From positions 1-35,667 of the forward strand of contig JANXDU010000016.1 in NCBI GenBank assembly GCA_025059195.1: DNA of 35,667 nucleotides, read 5' to 3'. The stretch comes from Candidatus Bathyarchaeota archaeon. GTDB lineage: Archaea > Thermoproteota > Bathyarchaeia > Bathyarchaeales > Bathycorpusculaceae. Of this stretch, positions 1-8,360 are shown one piece after another; the stretch's first letter is position 1; every line of letters starts with the position of its first letter. Both the position numbers and the translations under genes were made by a program. Below the pieces are notes generated by a model. It saw nothing but the letters and a program-made list of their open reading frames with translations. It ran no database searches and was not told where the DNA came from.

Positions 1-3
1 GGT

Positions 4-1161
4 GTGCCTCCGGAAAAGGTTAAGGAGCATTTTAGACAGTTTCTTGAAGGCGTAAGCTCGCTGGAAATCGCCAAAATCGAGCAGGAACTCATAAGTGAGG
101 GTATATCGCGGGAAGAGATTCAAAGGCTCTGCGACGTTCACCTAGCCATATTCAAAGAGCAGCTGGAAAAACAGGGGATTAAAGCACCACCAACCAGCCC
201 AATAGGCATACTGATTGAAGAGCACCGGATGCTTCAGCAGATAACTCAAACGCTTGGTGTGTTGGCTGAAAAAGTGCAAAGCGCCGAAAACCTTGAAGTT
301 GCGAAGGAAGAGCTAGTTCAACTTAGGCGTGTCGCCGATGAACTTTTGGATGCTGAAAAACACTATCTACGGGAGGAAAACGTTCTCTTTCCAGTTTTGG
401 AGAAGCATGGAATAACTGAACCTCCGGCTATAATGTGGATGGAACACAACCAGCTTAGAGAGAAGAAAAAGCAGCTCAAAAGCCTCTTAGAAAACGCTGC
501 AAACATGAATTTCCAAGACTTTAGGAGAAGGATTGGCGAGCTAGCAAATGCCATAAACAGCGCCCTCAACAGTCACATTTTCAAGGAGAACAACATACTG
601 TTCCCAGCAGCCCAACGCGTCATTACAGAAAAAGAGTGGGCGGAGATGCGGGCGGATTTTGACGATATTGGCTATTGCTGCTTCACTCCAGAACATTTAA
701 TAAAGAAGCCGGCGGAGAAACCACTTGTTGAGGTCAAACCCGTGGATGAAGGCGTCTTACATTTTGAAACTGGAACCTTGACGAAGGAAGAGGTTGAGGC
801 TATTTTAAACACCTTGCCAGTAGATATAACCTTCGTGGACAAGGAAGACGCTGTTAAATTCTTCAACAAGGCTGAAAAACGCATCTTCGTCCGAACAAAA
901 GCCATTTTGGGAAGAAAAGTGCAGCTTTGCCATCCGCAGAAAAGCATCCACATAGTCAACAGAATCCTAGAAGCCTTTAGGAAAGGCGAAAAGGACGTGG
1001 CGGAGTTCTGGATACAAATTGGCGGTCGTCTAATCCACATAAGATACTTCGCCGTAAGAGACAAAAATGGCAAATATTTGGGCACTATGGAAGTAACCCA
1101 AGACATAACAGATCTAAAGAAGGTTGAGGGCGAAAAGCGTCTTTTGGACTGGGAAGGCTAA
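4..1161 (+). CDS. DUF438 / hemerythrin HHE / PAS domain protein (5' partial)
   Basis: Probably senses or binds a small ligand (O2, NO or redox state) through a hemerythrin-type di-iron centre joined to a PAS sensor domain. Residues 1-60 resemble the DUF438 helix-rich domain (SSLEIAKIEQELISEG, then IQRLCDVH). Residues about 70-220 carry the HHE pattern with iron-ligand-like motifs EEHRML, EKHYLREENVLFP, MEHNQL and HIFKENNILFP. Residues about 265-385 are PAS-like (LPVDITFVDKEDAVKFFN ending in VTQDITDL). DUF438 proteins normally have roughly 20 more N-terminal residues, the frame is open to the window edge and no ribosome site can be seen, so the true start probably lies upstream. No kinase or output domain follows, so it may signal through a partner or simply bind ligand. 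The ArsC-like gene starts 2 nt downstream and is probably cotranscribed. Confidence 0.88.
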   Translation: MPPEKVKEHFRQFLEGVSSLEIAKIEQELISEGISREEIQRLCDVHLAIFKEQLEKQGIKAPPTSPIGILIEEHRMLQQITQTLGVLAEKVQSAENLEVAKEELVQLRRVADELLDAEKHYLREENVLFPVLEKHGITEPPAIMWMEHNQLREKKKQLKSLLENAANMNFQDFRRRIGELANAINSALNSHIFKENNILFPAAQRVITEKEWAEMRADFDDIGYCCFTPEHLIKKPAEKPLVEVKPVDEGVLHFETGTLTKEEVEAILNTLPVDITFVDKEDAVKFFNKAEKRIFVRTKAILGRKVQLCHPQKSIHIVNRILEAFRKGEKDVAEFWIQIGGRLIHIRYFAVRDKNGKYLGTMEVTQDITDLKKVEGEKRLLDWEG

Positions 1162-1163
1162 AC

Positions 1164-1559
1164 ATGAAAACAGTCTTGTTTGTCTGCGTTGAAAATCGTT
1201 TCAGAAGCCAAATCGCCGAAGCATATTTCAACAAGTATGCGCCGGAAGGTTGGACCGCCACTAGCGCCGGCATAAAACCAGCTGAGCGAGTTCATCCTAA
1301 TGCTGTTAGGCTTATGCTTGAGGAAGGCATAGACATAAGCCACAAGAAACCGCAACTGATGACTAGGGAGCTTCAGGAAAAGGCTGAAATCGCCATAATC
1401 GTTTGCAGCGGCGACCTATGCCCGGTAGTTTACACGAAGCATGTTGAGGAGTGGAATATGCCAGACCCAGCTCCAATGCCGCTGGAAGAGGCGAGGAAAA
1501 TTAGGGATGCCATAAAATCTAAAGTTCTAGATTTAATTGAGAGGTTAAAAACTCGATAG
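1164..1559 (+). CDS. Low-molecular-weight phosphatase-fold protein, arsenate reductase-like (ArsC family)
   Basis: LMW-PTP-fold enzyme of 131 aa. The P-loop CX5R is present at C8-R14 (VCVENRFRS), and the general-acid Asp sits in the MPDPAP loop at D101. C81 and C86 lie about where thioredoxin-coupled ArsC enzymes carry their two extra redox cysteines, which favours arsenate reductase over protein-tyrosine phosphatase. That assignment is inferred from cysteine spacing only. ATG start 2 nt after the stop of the hemerythrin/PAS gene, so the two look like one operon. No arsR, acr3 or arsenic pump lies nearby, so the physiological substrate is uncertain. Confidence 0.85.
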   Translation: MKTVLFVCVENRFRSQIAEAYFNKYAPEGWTATSAGIKPAERVHPNAVRLMLEEGIDISHKKPQLMTRELQEKAEIAIIVCSGDLCPVVYTKHVEEWNMPDPAPMPLEEARKIRDAIKSKVLDLIERLKTR

Positions 1560-1564
1560 AAAGC

Positions 1565-2344
1565 CTAAACCTCCCATCTTTCTTTAAGGGCTTTTTCGAC
1601 TTCCTCCCTTATAATGTAGCCGGCTATGTGCAGAATTGGCTCTTTTGCTTCGGGGTCAACATTCATTGTGGCAGTGCATGGATAACTATGATGAGCTTTA
1701 GCAATAGCATCATATAATGCCTCTTGCTTTGTTTCAATGCCAATCAGTTTTCGCGCCACATACCATGTGGAGCCGCATGGAGCACTCCGCTTCACGACAG
1801 CTGCTTCAATCACTTCCCGTCCGCCCCGCTTAGCTGTGGAAAACTCCAGTTTTGGGCGTCCGATGCCGAGCTCCGTGACGAAACGCGAGATTAATGGCTT
1901 ATCTTGGGCTGGCTTAAGCGAACAGAAAGGCTTTGGAAACGCGTACTCCAAGCTGAGCTCTGCACAGCGTTCTTCAATTTGCTTCCTCAAGCCCGACGGA
2001 ACATCGTTGAAGTCTTCAACGGGCACTATTAAGCCTTTAACGCCAGCTTTTTCAAGGTGGATAGGAAGCTCCAAAAGCAAATCCTTATGCAAACCCGAAG
2101 CCACACATAAATCCACTTTTGGAATGATTTTGGGCATATGCTCCTCGGGTTTGTCGATGAACGCCGGCAATTCTGAGGGCTTAGGCAGCTCTATGGCTGC
2201 ACGAATATTGCGTACATAACTGTAAACATCATATTTGCATGAATCGCAGTACAAGCCGCACGCCTTGCAGAAGCTCGGGTCGTTTATTAGGTTTCTTATG
2301 ACGCGTTCGGCGAACTCGCCGCTGTAAATGAAAACCAGCGTCAA
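1565..2344 (-). CDS. DUF166 family protein
   Basis: Archaeal protein of 259 aa resembling the DUF166 family. Near the N-terminus it has four closely spaced cysteines (C26, C29, C33, C36 in CKACGLYCDSC) that could hold an Fe-S cluster or zinc. A second cysteine region (APCGSTWY) and the segment HHSYPCTATMN lie in the C-terminal half. Some family members have been labelled thymidylate synthase in databases. I do not adopt that, because a clear ThyX is encoded at 14318-15016. TTG is the best available start: an in-frame stop lies a short way upstream, there is no ATG, and no good Shine-Dalgarno is visible. It is the last gene of a minus-strand group behind the PDO gene, 50 nt away. Confidence 0.75.
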   Translation of the reverse strand: MTLVFIYSGEFAERVIRNLINDPSFCKACGLYCDSCKYDVYSYVRNIRAAIELPKPSELPAFIDKPEEHMPKIIPKVDLCVASGLHKDLLLELPIHLEKAGVKGLIVPVEDFNDVPSGLRKQIEERCAELSLEYAFPKPFCSLKPAQDKPLISRFVTELGIGRPKLEFSTAKRGGREVIEAAVVKRSAPCGSTWYVARKLIGIETKQEALYDAIAKAHHSYPCTATMNVDPEAKEPILHIAGYIIREEVEKALKERWEV

Positions 2345-2394
2345 AAAGTCTTTTTCGCTAGCCAGATTTCACACCAAAAGCGTCGCCGAAACAT

Positions 2395-3051
2395 CTAAAG
2401 CACATATTCTGGGCGGCGGGCAGCCAGCAAAACATGTTCTAGGAAAACATCCTCTGGAACTGCTCCTAAAAACTCCACTTTCTCGTTTATTACTGTTTTT
2501 GGGACGCCCATGACCCCATACTTGTGTCCAACGTGGGGAAACTCGCCTACGTCCACAACATCAGCTCTAACCATGTCGCTTTCAACAGCAAACTTGAAGG
2601 CTAAACTCGCCACAGAAGGACAATATGGACAAGTCAAAGTCACGAAAACTTGAATGTGTATGGGCGTCTTTACCCCTTTGAGCTTCTCTCTAGTTTCTTC
2701 AGAAACGTCAGCCATGCCCCTTGAAACATTTATTATGGCTTCTAGAAGAGTCGCAAACTCGTAGCCGTAAGGCAAACCGTAAAACCTCAAACCATAGTCT
2801 TTAACGCCTACAATCGCGACGGCTGGAACCTTGTCTACACCATAAGCCTTAGCCTTATCTGCGTCAGCCACAAAATCATAAACTTCAACACTTATCTTGT
2901 CGCTTAAACTAGCCAACTCCTCAACGAGGCTTCTGGTCTGCGCGCAGAAAGGACACTCAAACTCCTGCGTAAAAACAACAAGCCTAACAGGATTCAAAAG
3001 CTTCTGCCCCAGCTCATCCATCAAATGTTTTCTATGAGATATCGGAATCAT
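2395..3051 (-). CDS. Protein disulfide oxidoreductase (PDO, double thioredoxin fold)
   Basis: Glutaredoxin-like PDO of 218 aa, a cytoplasmic dithiol/disulfide exchange protein typical of thermophilic archaea. Two thioredoxin-type modules each carry an active site: CPFC at C33-C36 and CPYC at C141-C144. Each is followed by the usual cis-proline segment (KVPAVAI near 74-80 and GVPKTVI in the second half). The length matches the family (about 220-230 aa). The ATG start is preceded by a GAGGG site. It follows the 54-aa conserved protein by 12 nt and precedes the DUF166 gene, so the three are probably one transcript. Confidence 0.93.
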   Translation of the reverse strand: MIPISHRKHLMDELGQKLLNPVRLVVFTQEFECPFCAQTRSLVEELASLSDKISVEVYDFVADADKAKAYGVDKVPAVAIVGVKDYGLRFYGLPYGYEFATLLEAIINVSRGMADVSEETREKLKGVKTPIHIQVFVTLTCPYCPSVASLAFKFAVESDMVRADVVDVGEFPHVGHKYGVMGVPKTVINEKVEFLGAVPEDVFLEHVLLAARRPEYVL

Positions 3052-3063
3052 GCCCAGCGTCCC

Positions 3064-3228
3064 TCATCTTCTTATCTCTATCTTAATCTCTTTCCAATCC
3101 TCTTTAACGCCGCGCAGGGTGCTTACAGCACCAATAACAGTACCACCCAAAATCCTAACAACAAACTCGTTGAGGCTTATCTCCTTTCCATCCACAAAAA
3201 GCTTCACATCCAACACAACCACCAACAT
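3064..3228 (-). CDS. Small conserved archaeal protein, 54 aa, function unknown
   Basis: Short protein (starting MLVVVLDVKLFVDGKEI, with the central segment LNEFVVRILGG and ending WKEIKIEIRR) resembling a small hypothetical protein seen in many archaea. Function is unknown. The open frame extends upstream to 3360, but a strong ribosome site (GGGGGT, 6 nt before the ATG at 3226-3228) fixes this start, and the upstream extension has no family-like sequence. The stop is 12 nt before the PDO start, so it is probably the first gene of a PDO/DUF166 operon. The alternating beta/alpha pattern suggests a compact alpha/beta fold, which is inference. Confidence 0.72.
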   Translation of the reverse strand: MLVVVLDVKLFVDGKEISLNEFVVRILGGTVIGAVSTLRGVKEDWKEIKIEIRR

Positions 3229-3356
3229 AAAATACCCCCTATAATGTAAAAAGGTTTTGCAAACCTCAGAATCAAACCTATGCAAAAAGCAAAATAGCTT
3301 CAGCTTTAACGAATTTTTCGTAGAAGATGAATGAAAGCATAGTGTACTCGCAAGTT

Positions 3357-3660
3357 TCATTTCGCGTAAAGGTCAAAGTCTGCTAGTTCGTTACCAACCA
3401 ACACCCAGGTGTATGCTCCAGCAAGATTAGGTACTGAGAACATATAAGTGATGGCTGAGCCTTATAGCGCCCCAGTACGACCTGCAATTTCAGCACCTCG
3501 TTAAATGATGAATATGAGATAATTTCTATCTTCATCTTCAGCGTCAATATCTCCATCGCTGTTAAAGTCACATTTTATTTGTGTTTCCACACACGCTCAG
3601 ATAAGCGTAAACATTAAAGATGTTCCAGTCGGTCTGGTCTCCGTCAACGTCGCCTCTTAA
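3357..3660 (-). pseudogene. Decayed secreted-protein remnant with dockerin-like calcium repeats
   Basis: No intact gene, but three successive reading frames on the minus strand read as a broken extracellular protein. At 3601-3660 one frame gives GDVDGDQTDWNIFNVYAY, a dockerin/EF-type calcium loop. At 3501-3572 another frame gives CDFNSDGDIDAEDEDRN, the usual second loop of such pairs. At 3357-3458 a third frame gives ITYMFSVPNLAGAYTWVL and then VGNELADFDLYAK before a stop, resembling a secreted beta-sandwich (pre-peptidase-like) domain end. Stops and frameshifts separate the parts and no signal peptide or start survives. The region otherwise has no gene. Confidence 0.6.
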
Positions 3661-3734
3661 GAAAATGAAAGTAGGTACGAAAACAGACCGCTAAGGAAAA
3701 GTCAAAAACACTTAGGAAAAGGTTTTTAGTTAAG

Positions 3735-3744
3735 TTGTTATATG
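3735..3744 (+). promoter_or_regulatory. Putative TATA box of the proteasome/exosome superoperon
   Basis: TTGTTATATG lies about 45 nt upstream of the psmA ATG in an otherwise empty stretch. A start of transcription about 25 nt downstream would leave a leader of roughly 20 nt containing the GTGGAGTGG ribosome site. Assigned by pattern and spacing only. Confidence 0.4.
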
Positions 3745-3783
3745 TGTGTTCAGCAAGCATTTCGCTAGTGGAGTGGAAGTTTA

Positions 3784-4512
3784 ATGTCTGTGTTTGCAGC
3801 TCCAGGTGCATACGACCGTGCCATAACCGTTTTCTCGCCTGACGGGAGGCTCTTTCAAGTTGAATACGCCATGGAACTTGTCAATCGAGGAGCAACAATT
3901 TTAGGTATAAAATGCCCTGAAGGCGTTGTTTTGGGGGCTGAAGAAACCGTTGAGCTTCTTGAAGAGTCTGAAACTTCTTGGAAAATTTTTAAGATCGACG
4001 AGCACATTGGCGCGGCGATTGTTGGCTTAAGCTCCGACGCTAGAGTTCTAATTGACAATGCTCGAATCTACGCGCAGAGTAATAGGCTGACTTACGACGA
4101 GCCTATTGACGTTGAAGTTGTAACCAAGCGGGTATGCGACATAAAACAGTTGTACACCCAGCATGGGGGAGTTAGACCTTTCGGTGTTTCACTGTTGTTT
4201 GGCGGAGTGGACAAGACTGGATGCCGCCTTTTTGCAACCCACCCAAGCGGCACCTACAGGGGACACAAAGCCATTGCCGTGGGGGCTGGAAAAGACACCG
4301 TGATGAACATTTTAAGGGAAGAATACCGTGATGGCATGAGCCTTGAAGATGTTACAAAACTTGCAGTGAAGTGCCTCGTGAAAGCCCTTGAAACCAGGGG
4401 CCTTCCACCGAGGATAAAGATAGCGGTTATTCCAGCAGCCACCAAGAAGATGGAGATGCTCAGCGATGAGGCTGTGGAAGGTTATGTGAAGAAATTGGGC
4501 CTTAGCAAGTGA
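3784..4512 (+). CDS. psmA: Proteasome alpha subunit
   Basis: Subunit of the outer rings of the archaeal 20S proteasome, which gate substrate entry to the catalytic beta rings in the cytoplasm. The N-terminus shows the alpha-type gating segment and signature (YDRAITVFSPDGRLFQVEYA), followed by the Ntn-hydrolase-fold core (RGATILGIKCPEGVVLGAEE). Length 242 aa is normal. The ATG is preceded by GTGGAGTGG. First gene of the superoperon: SBDS starts 6 nt after the stop, linking protein degradation with RNA degradation, as in many archaea. No beta subunit is in the window. Confidence 0.97.
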   Translation: MSVFAAPGAYDRAITVFSPDGRLFQVEYAMELVNRGATILGIKCPEGVVLGAEETVELLEESETSWKIFKIDEHIGAAIVGLSSDARVLIDNARIYAQSNRLTYDEPIDVEVVTKRVCDIKQLYTQHGGVRPFGVSLLFGGVDKTGCRLFATHPSGTYRGHKAIAVGAGKDTVMNILREEYRDGMSLEDVTKLAVKCLVKALETRGLPPRIKIAVIPAATKKMEMLSDEAVEGYVKKLGLSK

Positions 4513-4518
4513 AGATAG

Positions 4519-5208
4519 ATGGGCGAAAAGTACACCGTTGCCCGTTTCACAAAGGGCAATGAACACTTCGAAGTTCTCGTAAAACCTGACAAGGCTTTAG
4601 ACTACCGCATGGGCAAAACATCCGCCATAACAGAAGTGCTTGTCACCGAAATAATTTTTTCAGATGCAAGCAAAGGCACAAAAGTTTCAGAGGAGGCCCT
4701 CCGCAAGGCCTTTGGAACAACGGACCCCCTTAAAGTGGCAGACATAATCATAAAAAAGGGCACATTGCAACTTACAACGGAACAACGCAGAAAAATGATT
4801 GAAGAAAAGCGTCGCCAAATAATCGCCTTTATATCAAAGCAATGTGTAGACCCGAGGACGAACCTCCCTCATCCGCCTACGCGCATAGAACAAGCCATGG
4901 AGCAAATTCATTATTCAATAGACCCCTTTAAGACAACCGAGGAACAAGCCAGGGAGATAATCAAGCTTCTCCGGCAAGTTTTGCCGCTGAAAGTGGAGCA
5001 GGTTTCGGTAAGCGTCCAAGTGCCAGCGGAATACGCGGCAAAAGCCTATGGAACAATAAAGGCCATGGGGACAATAAAACGTGAAGAGTGGCGGGCGGAC
5101 GGTTCATGGCATGGAATCCTCGAAATGCCCGCGGGCCTTTACGGGCCATTTCTTGAAAAAATTGGAGAAGTGACAAAGGGAAACGCTGAAGCAAAAATAA
5201 TATCCTAA
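4519..5208 (+). CDS. sbds: Ribosome maturation protein SDO1/SBDS homologue
   Basis: Archaeal SBDS protein of 229 aa. The eukaryotic counterpart works with EFL1 to release the anti-association factor (eIF6) from the large ribosomal subunit. N-terminal domain (about 1-90) contains YTVARFTKGNEHFEVLVKP and DASKGTKVSEEALRKAFG. The middle helical region holds PHPPTRIEQAMEQ, and the C-terminal ferredoxin-like domain ends MPAGLYGPFLEKIGEV. ATG start 6 nt after psmA and a short gap to rrp4. Its place between proteasome and exosome genes is the conserved archaeal order. Confidence 0.96.
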   Translation: MGEKYTVARFTKGNEHFEVLVKPDKALDYRMGKTSAITEVLVTEIIFSDASKGTKVSEEALRKAFGTTDPLKVADIIIKKGTLQLTTEQRRKMIEEKRRQIIAFISKQCVDPRTNLPHPPTRIEQAMEQIHYSIDPFKTTEEQAREIIKLLRQVLPLKVEQVSVSVQVPAEYAAKAYGTIKAMGTIKREEWRADGSWHGILEMPAGLYGPFLEKIGEVTKGNAEAKIIS

Positions 5209-5238
5209 AACGTAGAGATATGGTTGGATGTGTGTTTT

Positions 5239-5958
5239 ATGCCCACGTTTTTTGAAAGGAGACAGCTCGTGGTTCCGGGAGACCTGTTGGCTGAAGGCGA
5301 CTATGTTGCTGGAGAAAACACTTTCAAGTCAGACAACAAAATTTACGCCTCAAGAATTGGGCTTGTAGAATATGAAGACAAAAAAGTAAACGTTGTAGCC
5401 CTAAGAGCGTTCTATGTTCCAAGGGTTGGAGACACCGTTATAGGAACGGTTGTGGAGGTTGGGTTTAACGGGTGGGTTATAGATATAAACGCGCCTTACT
5501 TAGCGCTTTTAAGGGCTTCAGAAGTGCTTAACAGACCCTTTAAACCGCAAAAAGACGATTTAACGCAGGTTCTCGATACTGGTGATCTGGTTGTGGCCAA
5601 AATAGTGTCCTATGATAGAACCCACAACCCCCAGCTAAGCGTGGACGAGCCGGGACTCGGAAAAATAACCCGGGGGCAAATAGTGAAAATAACGCCTACA
5701 AAGATTCCCCGCGTGATTGGGAAAAAGGGTTCGATGATTTCCATGATAAAGGAGGAAACCGGATGCCACATAGTCCTCGGCCACAATGGAGTTATACTTA
5801 TCACTGGAAAAAACCCTGAGGATGAGGCGTTGGCGATGATGGCAATACATAAAATTGAGGAGGAATCCCATACAACTGGGTTGACAGACCGTATATTGCA
5901 GATGATTAGAAAGGAGAAAGAGAAAAGAGGAGGTAGTGAATATGAGTCAAAAAGTTGA
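5239..5958 (+). CDS. rrp4: Exosome complex RNA-binding protein Rrp4
   Basis: Cap subunit of the archaeal RNA exosome that guides RNA into the Rrp41/Rrp42 ring. An N-terminal exosome domain ([10 protein letters not shown] near the start) is followed by an S1 domain (about residues 60-135, [20 protein letters not shown]) and a KH domain (about 145-215, with the GKKG loop in [14 protein letters not shown]). I chose the ATG at 5239 ([10 protein letters not shown]) because family members begin this way. An in-frame start 5 codons earlier (5224) is possible. The last 17 nt overlap rrp41, indicating translational coupling. Confidence 0.95.
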   Translation: MPTFFERRQLVVPGDLLAEGDYVAGENTFKSDNKIYASRIGLVEYEDKKVNVVALRAFYVPRVGDTVIGTVVEVGFNGWVIDINAPYLALLRASEVLNRPFKPQKDDLTQVLDTGDLVVAKIVSYDRTHNPQLSVDEPGLGKITRGQIVKITPTKIPRVIGKKGSMISMIKEETGCHIVLGHNGVILITGKNPEDEALAMMAIHKIEEESHTTGLTDRILQMIRKEKEKRGGSEYESKS

Positions 5959-6676
5959 AAAACTGATTGATAAAAGGGGTTTAAGACTTGATGGAAGAAA
6001 ACCGGATGAGCTGAGGCCCATAAAAATTGAGGTCGGCGTGCTTTCAAACGCCGATGGCTCAGCCTACATTGAGCAAGGGAAAAACAAGATTTTAGCTGCT
6101 GTTTATGGGCCTAGGGAGCTTCATCCGAAACATTTGGCTTTGCCTGACCGTATGGTTTTAAGGTGCCGCTATCACATGGCGCCTTTCTCCGTTCAAGAGC
6201 GTAAATCTCCAGCTCCCTCTAGACGGGAGATAGAGCTTTCGAAGGTTATTAGGGAAGCCGTTGAACCAGCCGTTTTCGTTGAATATTACCCGCGCACAGC
6301 TGTAGACATCTTTGTTGAAGTTTTACAAGCTGACGGAAGCACAAGGTGCACGAGCATAACAGCGGCCTCACTGGCTTTGGCTGACGCGGGCATCCCGATG
6401 CGGGACTTGGTTGCAGCGTGCTCGGCGGGTAAAGTTGAAGACATGATAGTTCTTGACTTAATGGACGTCGAGGATAAAGTGGGCTCAGCTGACGTTCCAT
6501 TGGCGTATATGCCTAACCTTGGCGTTATAACGCTTCTACAGATGGATGGAATCCTAACCATTGAAGAGTTCGAAAAGACGGTGAACCTCGCCATTGAAGG
6601 GTGCAAGAAGATCTACGCCATGCAGAAGGAAGCTTTAAAAGCCAAATATGTAAGCGTTAAAGAGGTTGAAGAATAA
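5942..6676 (+). CDS. rrp41: Exosome complex exonuclease Rrp41
   Basis: Catalytic RNase PH-fold subunit of the exosome: phosphorolytic 3'-5' exonuclease and, with ADP, an RNA-tailing enzyme. Characteristic segments are [32 protein letters not shown], the RNA-binding [16 protein letters not shown], and the acidic phosphate/metal region [19 protein letters not shown]. An AGGAGGT site at 5928-5934 places the start at ATG 5942 rather than at the in-frame GTG at 5936. The stop codon shares its last base with the ATG of rrp42, so the two ring subunits are translationally coupled. Confidence 0.97.
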   Translation: MSQKVEKLIDKRGLRLDGRKPDELRPIKIEVGVLSNADGSAYIEQGKNKILAAVYGPRELHPKHLALPDRMVLRCRYHMAPFSVQERKSPAPSRREIELSKVIREAVEPAVFVEYYPRTAVDIFVEVLQADGSTRCTSITAASLALADAGIPMRDLVAACSAGKVEDMIVLDLMDVEDKVGSADVPLAYMPNLGVITLLQMDGILTIEEFEKTVNLAIEGCKKIYAMQKEALKAKYVSVKEVEE

Positions 6677-7473
6677 TGTCAGCAGCAACAACTGTTGTCC
6701 GAGTAAAGCAAAAGCAAATAGCCCAGCTAATCGCAAAAGGGAAAAGACTGGATGGACGGGGCTTAAACGACTACCGCGAAATAAAGATAGAACAGGGAAT
6801 CATCGAAAGGGCAGAGGGCTCCGCAAGGGTTCTCCTAGGAAAAACAGAGGTCATGGTTGGAGTTAAAATCGAAACTGGCGAGCCGTTCCCAGACACGCCC
6901 AACGAGGGCGTTTTGACAGTTAACGCCGAGCTTGTGCCGTTGGCTTCACCAACCTTCGAGCCTGGACCACCTGACGAAAATTCCATTGAGCTGGCAAGGG
7001 TTGTCGACAGAGGTATAAGGGAATCAAAAGCCATAGACCTTGAAAAGCTCTGCATAACACCGGGTAGAAAGGTCTTTGTTATATTCGTGGACATTTACGT
7101 GTTAAATCACGACGGAAACCTCATCGACGCCTCAGCTTTAGCCGCTTTAGCTGCGCTGCTAAACACAAAAATGTTCAACTATGAAGTTGAAAATGGGGAG
7201 ATAAAATTAAAACCGGGCTACACACCGTTGCCAGTGCGGAGACACCCGGTGGCAATCACATTTGCAAAGATAAACGACAAGCTGGTGGTGGACCCGTGGC
7301 TTGAAGAGGAACAGGTAATGGATGCCCGGATTACTATTACGACAGATAATGATGGTAATATATGCGCCGTGCAAAAGGGCGGAAGCGGATATTTCACGTC
7401 GAAACAAATATTTGAGGCAGCTCAAATCGCTAAGGAAAAAGCTGCAGAAATAAGGAAAAAGCTGGGATGGTGA
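6676..7473 (+). CDS. rrp42: Exosome complex subunit Rrp42
   Basis: Inactive RNase PH-fold partner that alternates with Rrp41 in the hexameric ring and contributes to RNA binding. Seen: KRLDGRGLNDYREIKIEQGI, EGSARVLLGKTEVMVGVKIE, NEGVLTVNAELVPLASPTFEPG and RVVDRGIRESKAIDLEKLCI. Length 265 aa is normal. It lacks the acidic catalytic cluster found in Rrp41. ATG overlaps the rrp41 stop by 1 nt. Confidence 0.97.
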   Translation: MSAATTVVRVKQKQIAQLIAKGKRLDGRGLNDYREIKIEQGIIERAEGSARVLLGKTEVMVGVKIETGEPFPDTPNEGVLTVNAELVPLASPTFEPGPPDENSIELARVVDRGIRESKAIDLEKLCITPGRKVFVIFVDIYVLNHDGNLIDASALAALAALLNTKMFNYEVENGEIKLKPGYTPLPVRRHPVAITFAKINDKLVVDPWLEEEQVMDARITITTDNDGNICAVQKGGSGYFTSKQIFEAAQIAKEKAAEIRKKLGW

Positions 7474-7476
7474 AAA

Positions 7477-7785
7477 TTGGGGAAAAGAACAAAAAAAGTT
7501 GGTCCAACAAGGGGTTTGGGCGCCCGTTACGGAGCAACCGTTAGAAAACGCTATGTAAAAATCGTTACTGAAATGAAAAAGAAACATAAATGCCCCCGAT
7601 GCGGCCTTTCAAGGGTTAAAAGAGTCAGCGTTGGCGTTTGGAAATGTAGAAAATGTGGCTACACATTTGCCGGCGGGGCATACACGCCAACCACAAAACT
7701 GGGAGTAGTCGCTAAACGCGTAGCAAAGGGCGCCCCAGTTGCAGAAGCAGAGGTTTCAACAACGCTGGAAGCCGAAGAAGAGTAG
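7477..7785 (+). CDS. rpl37ae: Large ribosomal subunit protein eL43 (L37Ae)
   Basis: Zinc-ribbon ribosomal protein. Its zinc ligands are C39, C42, C57 and C60 (CPRCG and CRKCGYTF), after a basic N-terminus (KRTKKVGPTRGLGARYG). TTG start 3 nt after rrp42, with GGTGA overlapping the rrp42 stop. At 102 aa it has a low-complexity Ala/Val/Glu C-terminal tail of about 25 residues beyond the usual end. In many archaea rpoP follows this gene. Here only 11 nt separate it from the Brix gene, so rpoP must be elsewhere. Confidence 0.95.
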   Translation: MGKRTKKVGPTRGLGARYGATVRKRYVKIVTEMKKKHKCPRCGLSRVKRVSVGVWKCRKCGYTFAGGAYTPTTKLGVVAKRVAKGAPVAEAEVSTTLEAEEE

Positions 7786-7796
7786 GCTGAAAATGC

Positions 7797-8360
7797 GTGA
7801 TACTTTTAACCACGTCGCGGAGGCCAACTAGAGGAATCAGAGCTTTTTGTAAAGACTTTTCACACACTATACCAAACGTTACACGCATAAACCGCGGAAA
7901 ACTAAGTCTTGAAGGTTTAGTTGCAAAAGCCTTGGAACTTGATGCAGAAAAAGTCGTAATTGTGGACAGATGGAGAGGTGGCCCTGGGAAAATCGAGCTT
8001 TTTGTGTTAGAGGAAGGTGAACTGAAGCCCACACCGCCCCTAATTTATTTGAGAGGCGTTAAGCTTCGAAGGGATTTTGGAACGATGCCTAAGGGGAGAA
8101 GAATAAAGGCCCTTGCAATATTGGCGCCGCTGAACTTTTCCCAAGAAATTAGCAAATTCATTAAGGTTTTGTCGGAGTTTTTCGAAATTCCCATCGTTTC
8201 GGACTTAGGTGAATGTGAAAGGTTTAACGCTGTAATGCAGTTTTCAACAAGTCCCCTGGGTGAAATTGTAGCTACTTTTAGGCTTCTTCCAGAAAATTTT
8301 GAAATAGGCCCGAGAATAAGAGTTTCCCATCTAATCTGGGATTTAACCCATGAAAGCTAA
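7797..8360 (+). CDS. Archaeal Brix-domain (IMP4-like) ribosome biogenesis protein
   Basis: Brix/IMP4-family protein of 187 aa. Eukaryotic relatives bind rRNA during ribosome assembly. Family segments: LLTTSRRPTRGIRAFCKDF, VTRINRGKLSLEGL, KVVIVDRWRGGPGKIELF, and TPPLIYLRGVKLRRDFG. GTG start at 7797; an ATG at 7793 is out of frame. Its end overlaps pcc1 by 11 nt. Position after the exosome/L37Ae genes matches its conserved neighbourhood. Confidence 0.9.
   Translation: MILLTTSRRPTRGIRAFCKDFSHTIPNVTRINRGKLSLEGLVAKALELDAEKVVIVDRWRGGPGKIELFVLEEGELKPTPPLIYLRGVKLRRDFGTMPKGRRIKALAILAPLNFSQEISKFIKVLSEFFEIPIVSDLGECERFNAVMQFSTSPLGEIVATFRLLPENFEIGPRIRVSHLIWDLTHES

Noticed and set aside
1565-2344. DUF166 gene as the thymidylate synthase of this organism
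   Set aside because: A full ThyX with its RHRX7S signature is encoded at 14318-15016, and no thymidylate synthase motif is visible here.
3383-3571. 62-codon minus-strand frame as a real gene
   Set aside because: It reads the wrong frame across the dockerin-like remnant; the biologically meaningful motifs are in the other frames.
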